NCBI GenBank assembly: GCA_910587165.1
Contig: CAJUKP010000033.1
Coordinates: forward strand, 1 to 18,889
Reading direction: 5' to 3'
Length of the DNA stretch: 18,889 bases
Source: an uncultured Duncaniella sp.
GTDB lineage: Bacteria; Bacteroidota; Bacteroidia; Bacteroidales; Muribaculaceae
Shown: piece by piece, positions 7,672 to 13,789 of the stretch
Layout: every line of letters begins with the position of its first letter
Numbering within the stretch: position 1 is the first letter of the stretch
Translations under genes and position numbers: made by a program
The notes under the pieces: model-generated
Seen by the model: the letters and a program-made list of their open reading frames with translations, nothing else
The model's database searches: none
What the model was told of the DNA's origin: nothing

Positions 7672-8280
7672 TTAATCGTTGACTCCCTCGATGGGGTGTG
7701 CGGCAAGGAATTCCTTCTGGCTCTCCTGACGGTTGACACCGCCGAAGAACTTCTCTACCTTGATTTTGCGGGAGAGCTGCATGATGCCGTATATCATGGC
7801 TTCGGGGCGGGGAGGACATCCGGGCACGAATACGTCTACCGGAACGATATCCTCGATTCCCATAGCCACATGATAGCTCTTCTTGAAGGGACCGCCGGAG
7901 ATGGCACAGCTGCCGCAGGCAATCACATACTTAGGCTCGGCGAGCTGGTCGTAAAGACGACGGAACACCGGCACCATGCGGTGGACAATGGTTCCGGCCA
8001 CCATCATGAAGTCGGCCTGACGGGGGGATGAACGTGCCACCTCCCAGCCGAAACGTGCCATGTCGAAGCGGGCGGCGCCAAGCGAGACGAATTCGATGCC
8101 GCAGCAGCTTGTAGCGAATGTGAGAGGCCAGATTGAGTTGGAGCGGCCCCAGTTGATGAGTTTGTCAAGCGATCCGACGATCACGTTCGTACCGGACTCC
8201 TGAAGCTCCTTGACGAGCTTCTCGATGTATTCGTTGTCTTTCCATGCCTCGTAGGGCATTCCCTGTGCTGTTACTTCCAT
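7672..8280 (-). CDS. nuoB: Complex I subunit B (iron-sulfur cluster N2)
   Basis: This 202-residue protein has all four expected N2 cluster ligands: Cys59-Cys60 in TSCCGIEF, Cys125 in CGSCAISGG, and Cys155 in VPGCPPRPEAM. In the family N2 passes electrons to quinone at the NuoB/NuoD interface. I place the start at the ATG at 8280. It gives the usual N-terminus MEVTAQGMPYEAWK, and an AAAGGAG ribosome binding site (8294-8288) sits 7 bases upstream. The frame is open further upstream to 8391, but that part is the nuoA sequence read in another frame. The gene overlaps the nuoA end by 10 bases, suggesting translational coupling. Confidence 0.96.
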   Translation of the reverse strand: MEVTAQGMPYEAWKDNEYIEKLVKELQESGTNVIVGSLDKLINWGRSNSIWPLTFATSCCGIEFVSLGAARFDMARFGWEVARSSPRQADFMMVAGTIVHRMVPVFRRLYDQLAEPKYVIACGSCAISGGPFKKSYHVAMGIEDIVPVDVFVPGCPPRPEAMIYGIMQLSRKIKVEKFFGGVNRQESQKEFLAAHPIEGVND

Positions 8281-8639
8281 TCCAATGCTCCTTTCCGCCA
8301 GGCATATACGAGGCCCAGCACTATGATGCCGAAAAATACTGCTATCGCAGTCAGTCCCTGAGTGCCGAGTTCGTGCACTCTCACTGCCCATGGGTAGAGG
8401 AATACAGTCTCGACGTCAAACATCAGGAAGAGAATGGCAAACAGATAATATCCCACCTTGAATTGAGCCATCGACTCTCCTCGGGTGGGAATGCCACATT
8501 CATAAGCCTCGCCTTTCTGTGGGTTGAACGACTTGGGCGAAATCAACCCTGCGAGCCAAAGCGCAACGGCCACAAGCGCGGCGCCCGTGAGGAGCGCCAC
8601 CACCGCGAGGGTTGCATTTTGAATTGCTAATGCTATCAT
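8271..8639 (-). CDS. nuoA: Complex I subunit A
   Basis: This 122-residue protein has three membrane helices (about 8-32, 62-82 and 96-115). The family motifs are GEAYECGIP (43-51) and LMFDVETVFLYPWA (72-85), which carry the conserved acidic residues of the loop contacting NuoH and NuoD. It is the first gene of the cluster. About 105 bases upstream is a TATATTTG box, a likely promoter -7 element. It ends within the start of nuoB (10-base overlap). Length and motif spacing are normal for the NuoA/ND3 family. Confidence 0.96.
   Translation of the reverse strand: MIALAIQNATLAVVALLTGAALVAVALWLAGLISPKSFNPQKGEAYECGIPTRGESMAQFKVGYYLFAILFLMFDVETVFLYPWAVRVHELGTQGLTAIAVFFGIIVLGLVYAWRKGALEWK
8288..8294 (-). 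promoter_or_regulatory. Shine-Dalgarno site that fixes the nuoB start
   Basis: On the minus strand AAAGGAG lies 7 bases before the ATG at 8280, inside the end of nuoA. Good Shine-Dalgarno sites are rare in Bacteroidetes and I saw none this good before the other genes here. It decides between the two possible nuoB starts. Confidence 0.7.
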
Positions 8640-8746
8640 ATTTTGTCTTCTATCGTGTTCGCGTTTTGATGGTCTATATTGCTGGCACTCTGAATGTTGC
8701 CTGCTGTTTGCGACTGGAGCTGAGGAGGGTGCGCATTTTCGCTCTG

Positions 8747-8754
8747 CAAATATA
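8747..8754 (-). promoter_or_regulatory. Probable -7 promoter element for the nuo-atp cluster
   Basis: The minus strand reads TATATTTG, an exact match to the Bacteroidetes TAnnTTTG element, about 108 bases before the nuoA ATG. No TTTG is seen at the usual 19-21 base distance upstream, so the -33 element is weak or absent. An imperfect palindrome occupies the spacer. Confidence 0.55.
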
Positions 8755-8756
8755 CT

Positions 8757-8777
8757 GAAATTTTCTCAGAGAATTTC
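8757..8777. repeat. Imperfect palindrome in the nuoA promoter spacer
   Basis: The centre TTCTC-A-GAGAA is a perfect 11-base inverted repeat, with GAAATT and AATTTC on the outside. It starts three bases upstream of the TATATTTG box, between the -7 and -33 positions, where a regulator could bind. AT-rich chance symmetry is the alternative. Confidence 0.35.
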
Positions 8778-8803
8778 CGTTTTTAACGAATATTCACATT
8801 TGT

Positions 8804-8840
8804 TCACCAACGAGACTCTGTTGCCCTTGTGTGTTGGTGA
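8804..8840. repeat. 8-base inverted repeat downstream of the pyruvyl transferase gene
   Basis: TCACCAAC (8804-8811) and GTTGGTGA (8833-8840) are perfect inverted copies with a 21-base loop, 12 bases past the stop of the minus-strand gene ending at 8852. There is no T-run after it, so it is not a textbook terminator. It might act as a 3' end stabilising hairpin. Confidence 0.35.
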
Positions 8841-8851
8841 GGCAGAGGAGA

Positions 8852-9763
8852 TTATGACTCTCCACCGGCAGGATGGCACATACGGTCCTGTCTGAATCCG
8901 GGCTTCAGTGGGTATGGAAATGCGGAAAGAAGACCGTCACGCAGTTTCTTGAGTCTTTCATCTGACGGGAGAGCCTTGTCCATACGGTTGGCCAGGATTT
9001 CTTCCAATTTGTTCCGGTTGTGAGACAAGTCTGTGTTACTCAGTGGAATCGGAGCCTCGATTCCGAGCGATGAGTAATAGTCGTGGAATTTGAAATCAGA
9101 CGATCCCGTATGCCGGTTTTTGATCCATAGGGCGGGTATTCCGTAACTGTGGGCCAGGATGATGCCATGAAGAGACGAGGAGAGAATGAGGCGGCTTGAT
9201 GTAAGTTCGTTGACGAAATGTCTGATGTCGCAGTTCTGGATGTCGATGAAGTGGAGGTCCCCATATCTGCTGAAATCACGTTTGTCCTTGAAATGTGGAA
9301 TTATGCTTATGTCATGGTCTTTGGCGGTCTCTACCGACGACGGCGGCAATATGAGCGGAAGCAATAGGGCCGGATCACCGACCGGAACATTGCGTAGCGG
9401 TGGAGGGAGAAGATCCCGGGTCAGATATCCGCGGACGGCGCGTATGTCTCTACAGGCTGTGGTGCTGTCGGGCTCGCGGAATCCGCTGCCCCATACAATG
9501 GCGTTTTCAGGGGCCCAGTCAAGGATTGATCCAATGGCAAACAGTATGCGTCTGCCGGGTAGAAGATATTCCTCCGTGTATTTCCTGAAGGTTCCGTCGG
9601 GCTTTATCATGCCTTTTACCGCGGATTTCAGGATGGATTTACCGGTGATGAAAGGATTCTTGAACATAACTCTGTCGGCGGCGATTGCCCCGACGATATA
9701 TTCCGAGAGGTAATCGCCGAGGTTTGGCTCGTTGTTCCAGAAATACAGATTTATGTTTCCCAT
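8852..9763 (-). CDS. Polysaccharide pyruvyl transferase family protein
   Basis: This 303-residue protein shows the pattern of the PS_pyruv_trans (CsaB/WcaK-like) family: NNEPNLGDYLSEYI near the N-terminus (10-23), AIVWGSGF (88-95), RAVRGYLTRD (108-117), VGDPALLLP (128-136), IIPHFKD (154-160), and the C-terminal active-site stretch SSRLILSSSLHGIILAHSYG (189-208). Such enzymes move pyruvate from phosphoenolpyruvate to a sugar as a ketal on exopolysaccharides or wall polymers, though some members have other sugar roles. The acceptor cannot be told. No glycosyltransferase, Wzx or Wzy gene is nearby, so it is an orphan here. It has its own promoter and a palindrome at the likely transcription start. 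No signal peptide is seen, so it is cytoplasmic. Confidence 0.85.
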   Translation of the reverse strand: MGNINLYFWNNEPNLGDYLSEYIVGAIAADRVMFKNPFITGKSILKSAVKGMIKPDGTFRKYTEEYLLPGRRILFAIGSILDWAPENAIVWGSGFREPDSTTACRDIRAVRGYLTRDLLPPPLRNVPVGDPALLLPLILPPSSVETAKDHDISIIPHFKDKRDFSRYGDLHFIDIQNCDIRHFVNELTSSRLILSSSLHGIILAHSYGIPALWIKNRHTGSSDFKFHDYYSSLGIEAPIPLSNTDLSHNRNKLEEILANRMDKALPSDERLKKLRDGLLSAFPYPLKPGFRQDRMCHPAGGES

Positions 9764-9837
9764 TGCCTTATGGTCAGAATTTAGTGTCTTTTATGTTTTT
9801 GTGTTTCGATTTCTCTATCGTAGAATTTCATATTACT

Positions 9838-9866
9838 GCAACGGCTGTTACTGTAACCGCTGTTGC
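9838..9866. repeat. 29-base imperfect palindrome over the pyruvyl transferase transcription start
   Basis: The arms are GCAACxGCxGTTAC and GTAACxGCxGTTGC around a single T, so 12 of 14 positions pair. It touches the -7 box and covers the expected transcription start. It could be an operator for a dimeric repressor, or a hairpin at the very 5' end of the mRNA. Confidence 0.55.
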
Positions 9867-9897
9867 AAAACTACGTAAAATTAATGGGATTGCCAAA
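9866..9897 (-). promoter_or_regulatory. Promoter of the pyruvyl transferase gene
   Basis: On the minus strand TTTG (9897-9894), a 20-base spacer and TAGTTTTG (9873-9866) match the Bacteroidetes pattern TTTG-N20-TAnnTTTG exactly. Transcription would begin near 9859, giving a leader of about 95 bases before the ATG at 9763. Confidence 0.72.
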
Positions 9898-9924
9898 TAT
9901 GGCAGATGTATGAGAAAAAACTGA

Positions 9925-9956
9925 TTTGGTTTTTAAGAGGATAGTTTGTATATTTG
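9925..9956 (+). promoter_or_regulatory. Promoter of the HIT-family gene
   Basis: TTTG (9925-9928), a 20-base spacer and TATATTTG (9949-9956) match the Bacteroidetes consensus exactly. The predicted start is near 9963, giving a short A-rich leader of about 30 bases before the ATG at 9994. It lies back to back with the pyruvyl transferase promoter. Confidence 0.78.
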
Positions 9957-9993
9957 TACCCTGACGTAACAACTAATTAAACCATAAAACACA

Positions 9994-10419
9994 ATGTACA
10001 GCGATCCCAAAGAGTGTCTCTACTGCACTAATAATTCCACTCTCCATGATCTGATGATCGAGATAGCACCTCTCAGTGTGTCACGCGCTTTCCTATTCAA
10101 AGAGCAGACTTACCGCGGGCGTTGTCTCGTGGCCTACAACGGTCATGTCAACGATCTCAACGAGCTTTCCGACGAAGAGCGCAATGCTTTCATGGCCGAT
10201 GTGGCCCGTGTGACCCGTGCCATGCAGAAGGCTTTCAATCCCGAGAAGATCAACTACGGAGCATATAGCGACAAGCTGTCCCATCTGCATTTCCACCTTG
10301 CTCCCAAGTATGTGGATGGTCCTGACTACGGTGGCACTTTCCGCATGAATCCCGGCGAGGTCTATCTCTCTGATGCCGAATATGCCGAGCTGATTTCAAA
10401 GATCAAGGAGAACCTTTGA
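9994..10419 (+). CDS. HIT-family hydrolase
   Basis: This 141-residue protein has the histidine triad HLHFH (97-101) in SDKLSHLHFHLAPKY, with the last His as the expected nucleophile. An N-terminal CLYC pair (8-11) resembles the zinc-binding cysteines of some HIT proteins. The residues LVAYNGHVNDLNELSDEE (45-62) fit the HIT fold core. Family members hydrolyse nucleotide phosphoramidates or dinucleoside polyphosphates such as AMP-lysine or Ap4A. Which substrate applies cannot be read here. It has its own promoter, and a palindromic element begins 19 bases after its stop. The tail after the triad, about 40 residues, is longer than in minimal Hint proteins. Confidence 0.88.
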   Translation: MYSDPKECLYCTNNSTLHDLMIEIAPLSVSRAFLFKEQTYRGRCLVAYNGHVNDLNELSDEERNAFMADVARVTRAMQKAFNPEKINYGAYSDKLSHLHFHLAPKYVDGPDYGGTFRMNPGEVYLSDAEYAELISKIKENL

Positions 10420-10504
10420 ACCTTCACGGGTGTTGGTAAGAGGGTGTTTAATAACAAATATTAAAACCAGAGTCCAATCTCATGAGGTTGTTTACGTCAT
10501 GAAA

Positions 10505-10535
10505 AGAGGGAGCATAGCTGTAGCTATGTGACCGA
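10505..10535 (+). repeat. Left copy of perfect 31-base inner inverted repeat
   Basis: Starts AGAGGGAGCATAGC and ends GTGACCGA. It contains its own near-palindrome, CATAGCT-GT-AGCTATG. It is the exact reverse complement of the copy at 10680-10710. Confidence 0.85.
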
Positions 10536-10679
10536 ATTTCAGGGCGGAAACAATCCATGAGATTGGATGCTGACGAGGTAACTTCAATAGGGTTCATTTT
10601 TATTTAATCTTAAATGGAATGAATTTTAAAAGCAAGTTTTGCCTCATGGATGTCTTTTTGGTTAAATTATCCCTAATCC

Positions 10680-10710
10680 TCGGTCACATAGCTACAGCTA
10701 TGCTCCCTCT
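10680..10710 (-). repeat. Right copy of perfect 31-base inner inverted repeat
   Basis: Starts TCGGTCACATAGC on the plus strand and ends GCTCCCTCT. All 31 bases match the reverse complement of the left copy, while the sequence around both copies has diverged. That suggests selection or recent conversion at this part of the element. Confidence 0.85.
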
Positions 10711-10859
10711 GATTATGAATAATTTACCTCAAAAATACATCCACTCTGGTTTAACATTTGATATTAAACACCCTCTACGAACGGAAAGGGAATGATTCCG
10801 TGTCGATACCGGCACCCGTTTTTTTGTATAACCGCTTACCGGCGCTAACATCGTATCTC

Positions 10860-12527
10860 ATGTCATCACAACTCAAAATCTATTGCAAGAATCTCGACGA
10901 ATATATCGCTCTCGAGGGTGGCGAAAGCCTTGTTGAAATCTCTGAAAAGCTTGGCCCGCGTCTTGGTTTCGAGCCTGTGTGCGCCATGGTCAACAACAAG
11001 CAGGAGGATCTTGTATATCGGGTCTTCACCCCCAAGCAGGTTGAATTTCTGCCGCTCGGATCGCCCGAGGGTAAGCGGTGCTATACCCATTCGCTCTGCA
11101 TGGTGCTCTACCGTGCCGTCGAATCGGTGGCGCCGGGTAGCCGGTTGAAGATAAGCCATTCTGTGTCCGGCGGCCTGTATGTCAAGGTTGCCGGGCTGGC
11201 GCCTGACTCGGGCAATGCCTCGCTGCTGCGTGCTGAAATGGAGCGGATTGTGGCCGCTGACCTTCCCATCGAACGGAAGGAGCGCCCCACCGGAGATGTG
11301 ATGGAGATGTTTGCCGAGAGAGGACTCGATGAGAAGGTGAAACTGCTCCGGACGCTTCACACGCTCTATACTATCTATTATCGTCTCGACGGAGTGTGTG
11401 ACCTTTGTCTGGGGCCGCTTGTCCATCGCACAGGTCTGCTCAGGGCGTTTGATCTCGTGCCTTACGAGGAGGGTTTCCTTCTTCTCGGGGCAGATCCGTC
11501 TGACGGCAGGCAGGTGGCGCGCATGATGCCGCAGCCGAAAGTGTTCAACGCGTTCAGGGAATACCGCCGGTTCAATCATATCGTGGGTATCAGTAACGCC
11601 GGAGATGTGAACGAGATGGTCGAGACAGGATGTGAGGGCAAGATGGTCAATGTGGCCGAGGCCCTGCATTCGAAATATATCAGGGAGATAGCCGACCGCA
11701 TCACCGCGCGTCACCGCGAAGGAGGGGCGAGAGTGGTGCTCATTGCCGGGCCGTCTTCTTCAGGCAAGACCACATTCACCAAGCGTCTGGCAGTGGAGCT
11801 GCTCACGAATCTCATACGGCCGGTGATGATCTCGCTTGACGACTATTTCGTTGACCGTCACCACACTCCGCTTGACGAGAACGGTGAGCTTGATTATGAA
11901 TCGCTCTATTCGCTCGATCTCGAGATGTTCAATTCGCATCTCAACGCTTTGATAAGGGGCGAGGAGGTGGAGCTGCCGCGTTATGACTTCGAGAGAGGTG
12001 TCGGCGAACCATCGGGACGCACGATAAGTCTCGATCCTGACACTGTGCTCCTCATCGAGGGCATACACGGGCTGAATCCGAGGCTCACTTCCGAGGTGGA
12101 GGAGAGGATGAAATATCGAGTCTATGTGTCGGCGCTGTCAAGCATCACCATCGACGACCATAATTGGGTGTCGACCACTGACAACCGTCTGCTCCGGCGC
12201 ATGATACGCGACTATAAATACAGAGGGACATCACCTATTGACACCATAGCCCGGTGGCCCAGTGTGCGCCGAGGCGAGGAAAAATGGATATTCCCGTATC
12301 AGGAGAATGCTGATTCTATTTTCAACTCATCGCTGCTTTTCGAGCTTGGAGTCATGCGTGACGAGGCTGAGCGTGTGCTCCGATCTGTGCCGCGCGACCG
12401 TGTGGAATATGCCACGGCATCGCGTCTCCGCAAGTTTCTCAACTATTTCGCGCCCGTGTCGTCGCGCCTCATACCTCCGACGAGTCTGCTCAGGGAGTTC
12501 CTCGGCGGAAGTTCGTTCCACTATTGA
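10860..12527 (+). CDS. TGS-domain protein fused to a uridine-kinase-like P-loop kinase
   Basis: From the ATG at 10860 this is a 555-residue protein. Residues 1-65 look like a TGS/ubiquitin-like domain (MSSQLKIYCKNLDEYIALEG). Residues 70-250 resemble the second additional domain of threonyl-tRNA synthetase (CYTHSLCMVLYRAV, then HSVSGGLYV). Residues 285-510 are a nucleoside kinase of the uridine kinase/phosphoribulokinase group: Walker A GPSSSGKT (297-304), then MISLDDYFVDR (323-333) and LLIEGIHGLN (397-406). This fusion is known in Bacteroidetes and Firmicutes, annotated as nucleoside or uridine kinase. Its true substrate is unclear. The frame is open upstream to a TTG at 10758, but that part lies partly inside the palindromic element and is rejected. 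No clear promoter is seen. Confidence 0.88.
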   Translation: MSSQLKIYCKNLDEYIALEGGESLVEISEKLGPRLGFEPVCAMVNNKQEDLVYRVFTPKQVEFLPLGSPEGKRCYTHSLCMVLYRAVESVAPGSRLKISHSVSGGLYVKVAGLAPDSGNASLLRAEMERIVAADLPIERKERPTGDVMEMFAERGLDEKVKLLRTLHTLYTIYYRLDGVCDLCLGPLVHRTGLLRAFDLVPYEEGFLLLGADPSDGRQVARMMPQPKVFNAFREYRRFNHIVGISNAGDVNEMVETGCEGKMVNVAEALHSKYIREIADRITARHREGGARVVLIAGPSSSGKTTFTKRLAVELLTNLIRPVMISLDDYFVDRHHTPLDENGELDYESLYSLDLEMFNSHLNALIRGEEVELPRYDFERGVGEPSGRTISLDPDTVLLIEGIHGLNPRLTSEVEERMKYRVYVSALSSITIDDHNWVSTTDNRLLRRMIRDYKYRGTSPIDTIARWPSVRRGEEKWIFPYQENADSIFNSSLLFELGVMRDEAERVLRSVPRDRVEYATASRLRKFLNYFAPVSSRLIPPTSLLREFLGGSSFHY

Positions 12528-12528
12528 T

Positions 12529-12551
12529 TTGCCACTGCCTTTCAGCGGCAA
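12529..12551 (+). terminator. Hairpin after the kinase gene (possible weak terminator)
   Basis: TTGCC-A-CTG, loop CCTTT, CAG-C-GGCAA forms an 8-pair stem with one mismatch, starting 2 bases after the stop. It is followed by TAAAA rather than a T-run, so termination is uncertain. Confidence 0.35.
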
Positions 12552-12554
12552 TAA

Positions 12555-12573
12555 AACGGCGGTGATCCGCGTT
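12555..12573 (+). repeat. Second hairpin just before the protease start
   Basis: AAC-G-GCGG, loop TGAT, CCGC-GTT forms a 7-pair stem with one bulged G. It ends 10 bases before the ATG at 12584, so it could limit ribosome access or be chance in a GC-rich gap. Confidence 0.35.
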
Positions 12574-12583
12574 AATAGATGAT

Positions 12584-13762
12584 ATGGAAAGACTAATATG
12601 CTATATTTCGATTCTTTTCTCCTTTGTCGCGCTGTCATCGTGCGGGGATAAGGACGAGCCCGGACCTGTATTGACGGAAACAGACCGCACGGTGCTGGTC
12701 TATATGGTGGCCGACAATTCTCTCGGGACATGGAGCTGCGATGATGCCGACATCGCCGAGATGCTCACGGCTGCAAAAGCCGGCGGACTTGCCGGCGGAC
12801 GCCTGGTGGTCTACCATGGCCGTCCACGCACGGAGATCAACCCTCCGCAGCTTCTCGACATAACTCCGTCGGGAGTGGTGACGCTGAAAACATATCCTAC
12901 AGCTACGGCTGACGGCGATAAGATCTACTCGGTCGATCCGGCGCGCATACGCGAGGTGTTGTCCGACACGAAGACTTTCGCTCCGGCCGGTGAATATGCG
13001 ATTGTGTTCTGGAGTCATTCCAGCGGTTGGCTCGGGCCGGTCGGGAAGGATGACTACCGCTACCGCGCTTTCGGTGACGACCGCGGTCATCACATCACCA
13101 TACAGACGCTCGCGTCGACTCTCGCGGGTGAGAAATTCTCATTCATATATTTCGATTGCTGCCAGATGGCCAATGTGGAGAGCGCATACGAGCTCCGTCA
13201 CCTCACGCCGGTGATAGTGGGCTCGCCTACCGAACTCGGCATTGACGGGATGCGCTACGATCTCAATGTCCCGGTGTTCTTCTCTCCGGTTCCCGATCTT
13301 GAGCAGGCGGCGCGCAATACCTATGAGGATTATGCAGGAAACAATCTTGAGTGTCAGATGACGGTGATACGCACCGAAGGACTCGAACGTCTCGCATCGG
13401 CTACGCGTGACATCATGGTGCGTCTTGAGGATTATCCCGAAGGCGTCGGCAGCCTGCAGCGCTATTGCCGTCCGACTGAGACCTGCTGGAGCTATGACAT
13501 GAAGCAGTATATGGAGCTGATCACACCCCAGGACAGCAAGGAGCTGCTCGCCGAGTGGGAGAAGGCGTTCGACAAGGTGGTGACCTACGCCGCCTCGACC
13601 CCTACCGCTATCGGAGGAAGTGCCCTGAGTCCGTTCTATATCAATACCTGCAACGGTCTCGGGATGTATGTCATAAAAGGTCCGGAGGAGATTTCCTACC
13701 GGCAATATGACTCGCTGGCCTGGTGGAACGATGTCGTTTCCGTGGCTCCCGCCTATAAATAG
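12584..13762 (+). CDS. Clostripain-family (peptidase C11) lipoprotein protease
   Basis: This 392-residue protein starts with a lipoprotein signal peptide ending in the lipobox LSSC (Cys20). The next residues, GDKDEPG, resemble the acidic export signal that sends Bacteroidetes lipoproteins to the cell surface. The catalytic core shows VLVYMVADNSLG (37-48), the catalytic His145 in IVFWSHSSGW, and Cys193 in FIYFDCCQMANVES, matching the family's His/Cys dyad. Clostripain-like enzymes cut after Arg or Lys and are often self-activated by internal cleavage. Substrates here are unknown. It follows the kinase gene after 56 bases holding two hairpins and is followed after 27 bases by the channel gene. 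The mature protein would be about 373 residues. Confidence 0.88.
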   Translation: MERLICYISILFSFVALSSCGDKDEPGPVLTETDRTVLVYMVADNSLGTWSCDDADIAEMLTAAKAGGLAGGRLVVYHGRPRTEINPPQLLDITPSGVVTLKTYPTATADGDKIYSVDPARIREVLSDTKTFAPAGEYAIVFWSHSSGWLGPVGKDDYRYRAFGDDRGHHITIQTLASTLAGEKFSFIYFDCCQMANVESAYELRHLTPVIVGSPTELGIDGMRYDLNVPVFFSPVPDLEQAARNTYEDYAGNNLECQMTVIRTEGLERLASATRDIMVRLEDYPEGVGSLQRYCRPTETCWSYDMKQYMELITPQDSKELLAEWEKAFDKVVTYAASTPTAIGGSALSPFYINTCNGLGMYVIKGPEEISYRQYDSLAWWNDVVSVAPAYK

Positions 13763-13789
13763 AAAGTACAAACCCCATACATATCAAGC

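Larger units (their letters stand above)
10439..10776. mobile_element. MITE-like palindromic element, about 338 bases, no coding capacity
   Basis: The ends are inverted copies of each other: AGAGGGTGTTTAATA opens the left arm (10439-10473), and the right arm (10743-10776) is its reverse complement with two mismatches and one indel over about 34 bases. Inside lies a second, perfect 31-base inverted pair (10505-10535 and 10680-10710), and shorter matches such as TCCATGAG continue inward. It holds no ORF of note. This is the build of a non-autonomous, transposase-mobilised element. No target duplication longer than a possible TA is evident, so the exact ends are uncertain. It sits between the HIT gene and the kinase gene and as RNA could fold into a long hairpin that ends or blocks transcription. 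Confidence 0.7.

Noticed and set aside
8281..8391. Longer N-terminus for nuoB
   Set aside because: The extra residues are the nuoA gene read in another frame, and a Shine-Dalgarno site points to 8280.
10758..10859. TTG start giving the kinase 34 more residues
   Set aside because: The TTG lies in the terminal repeat of the palindromic element, and the TGS domain begins right after the ATG at 10860.
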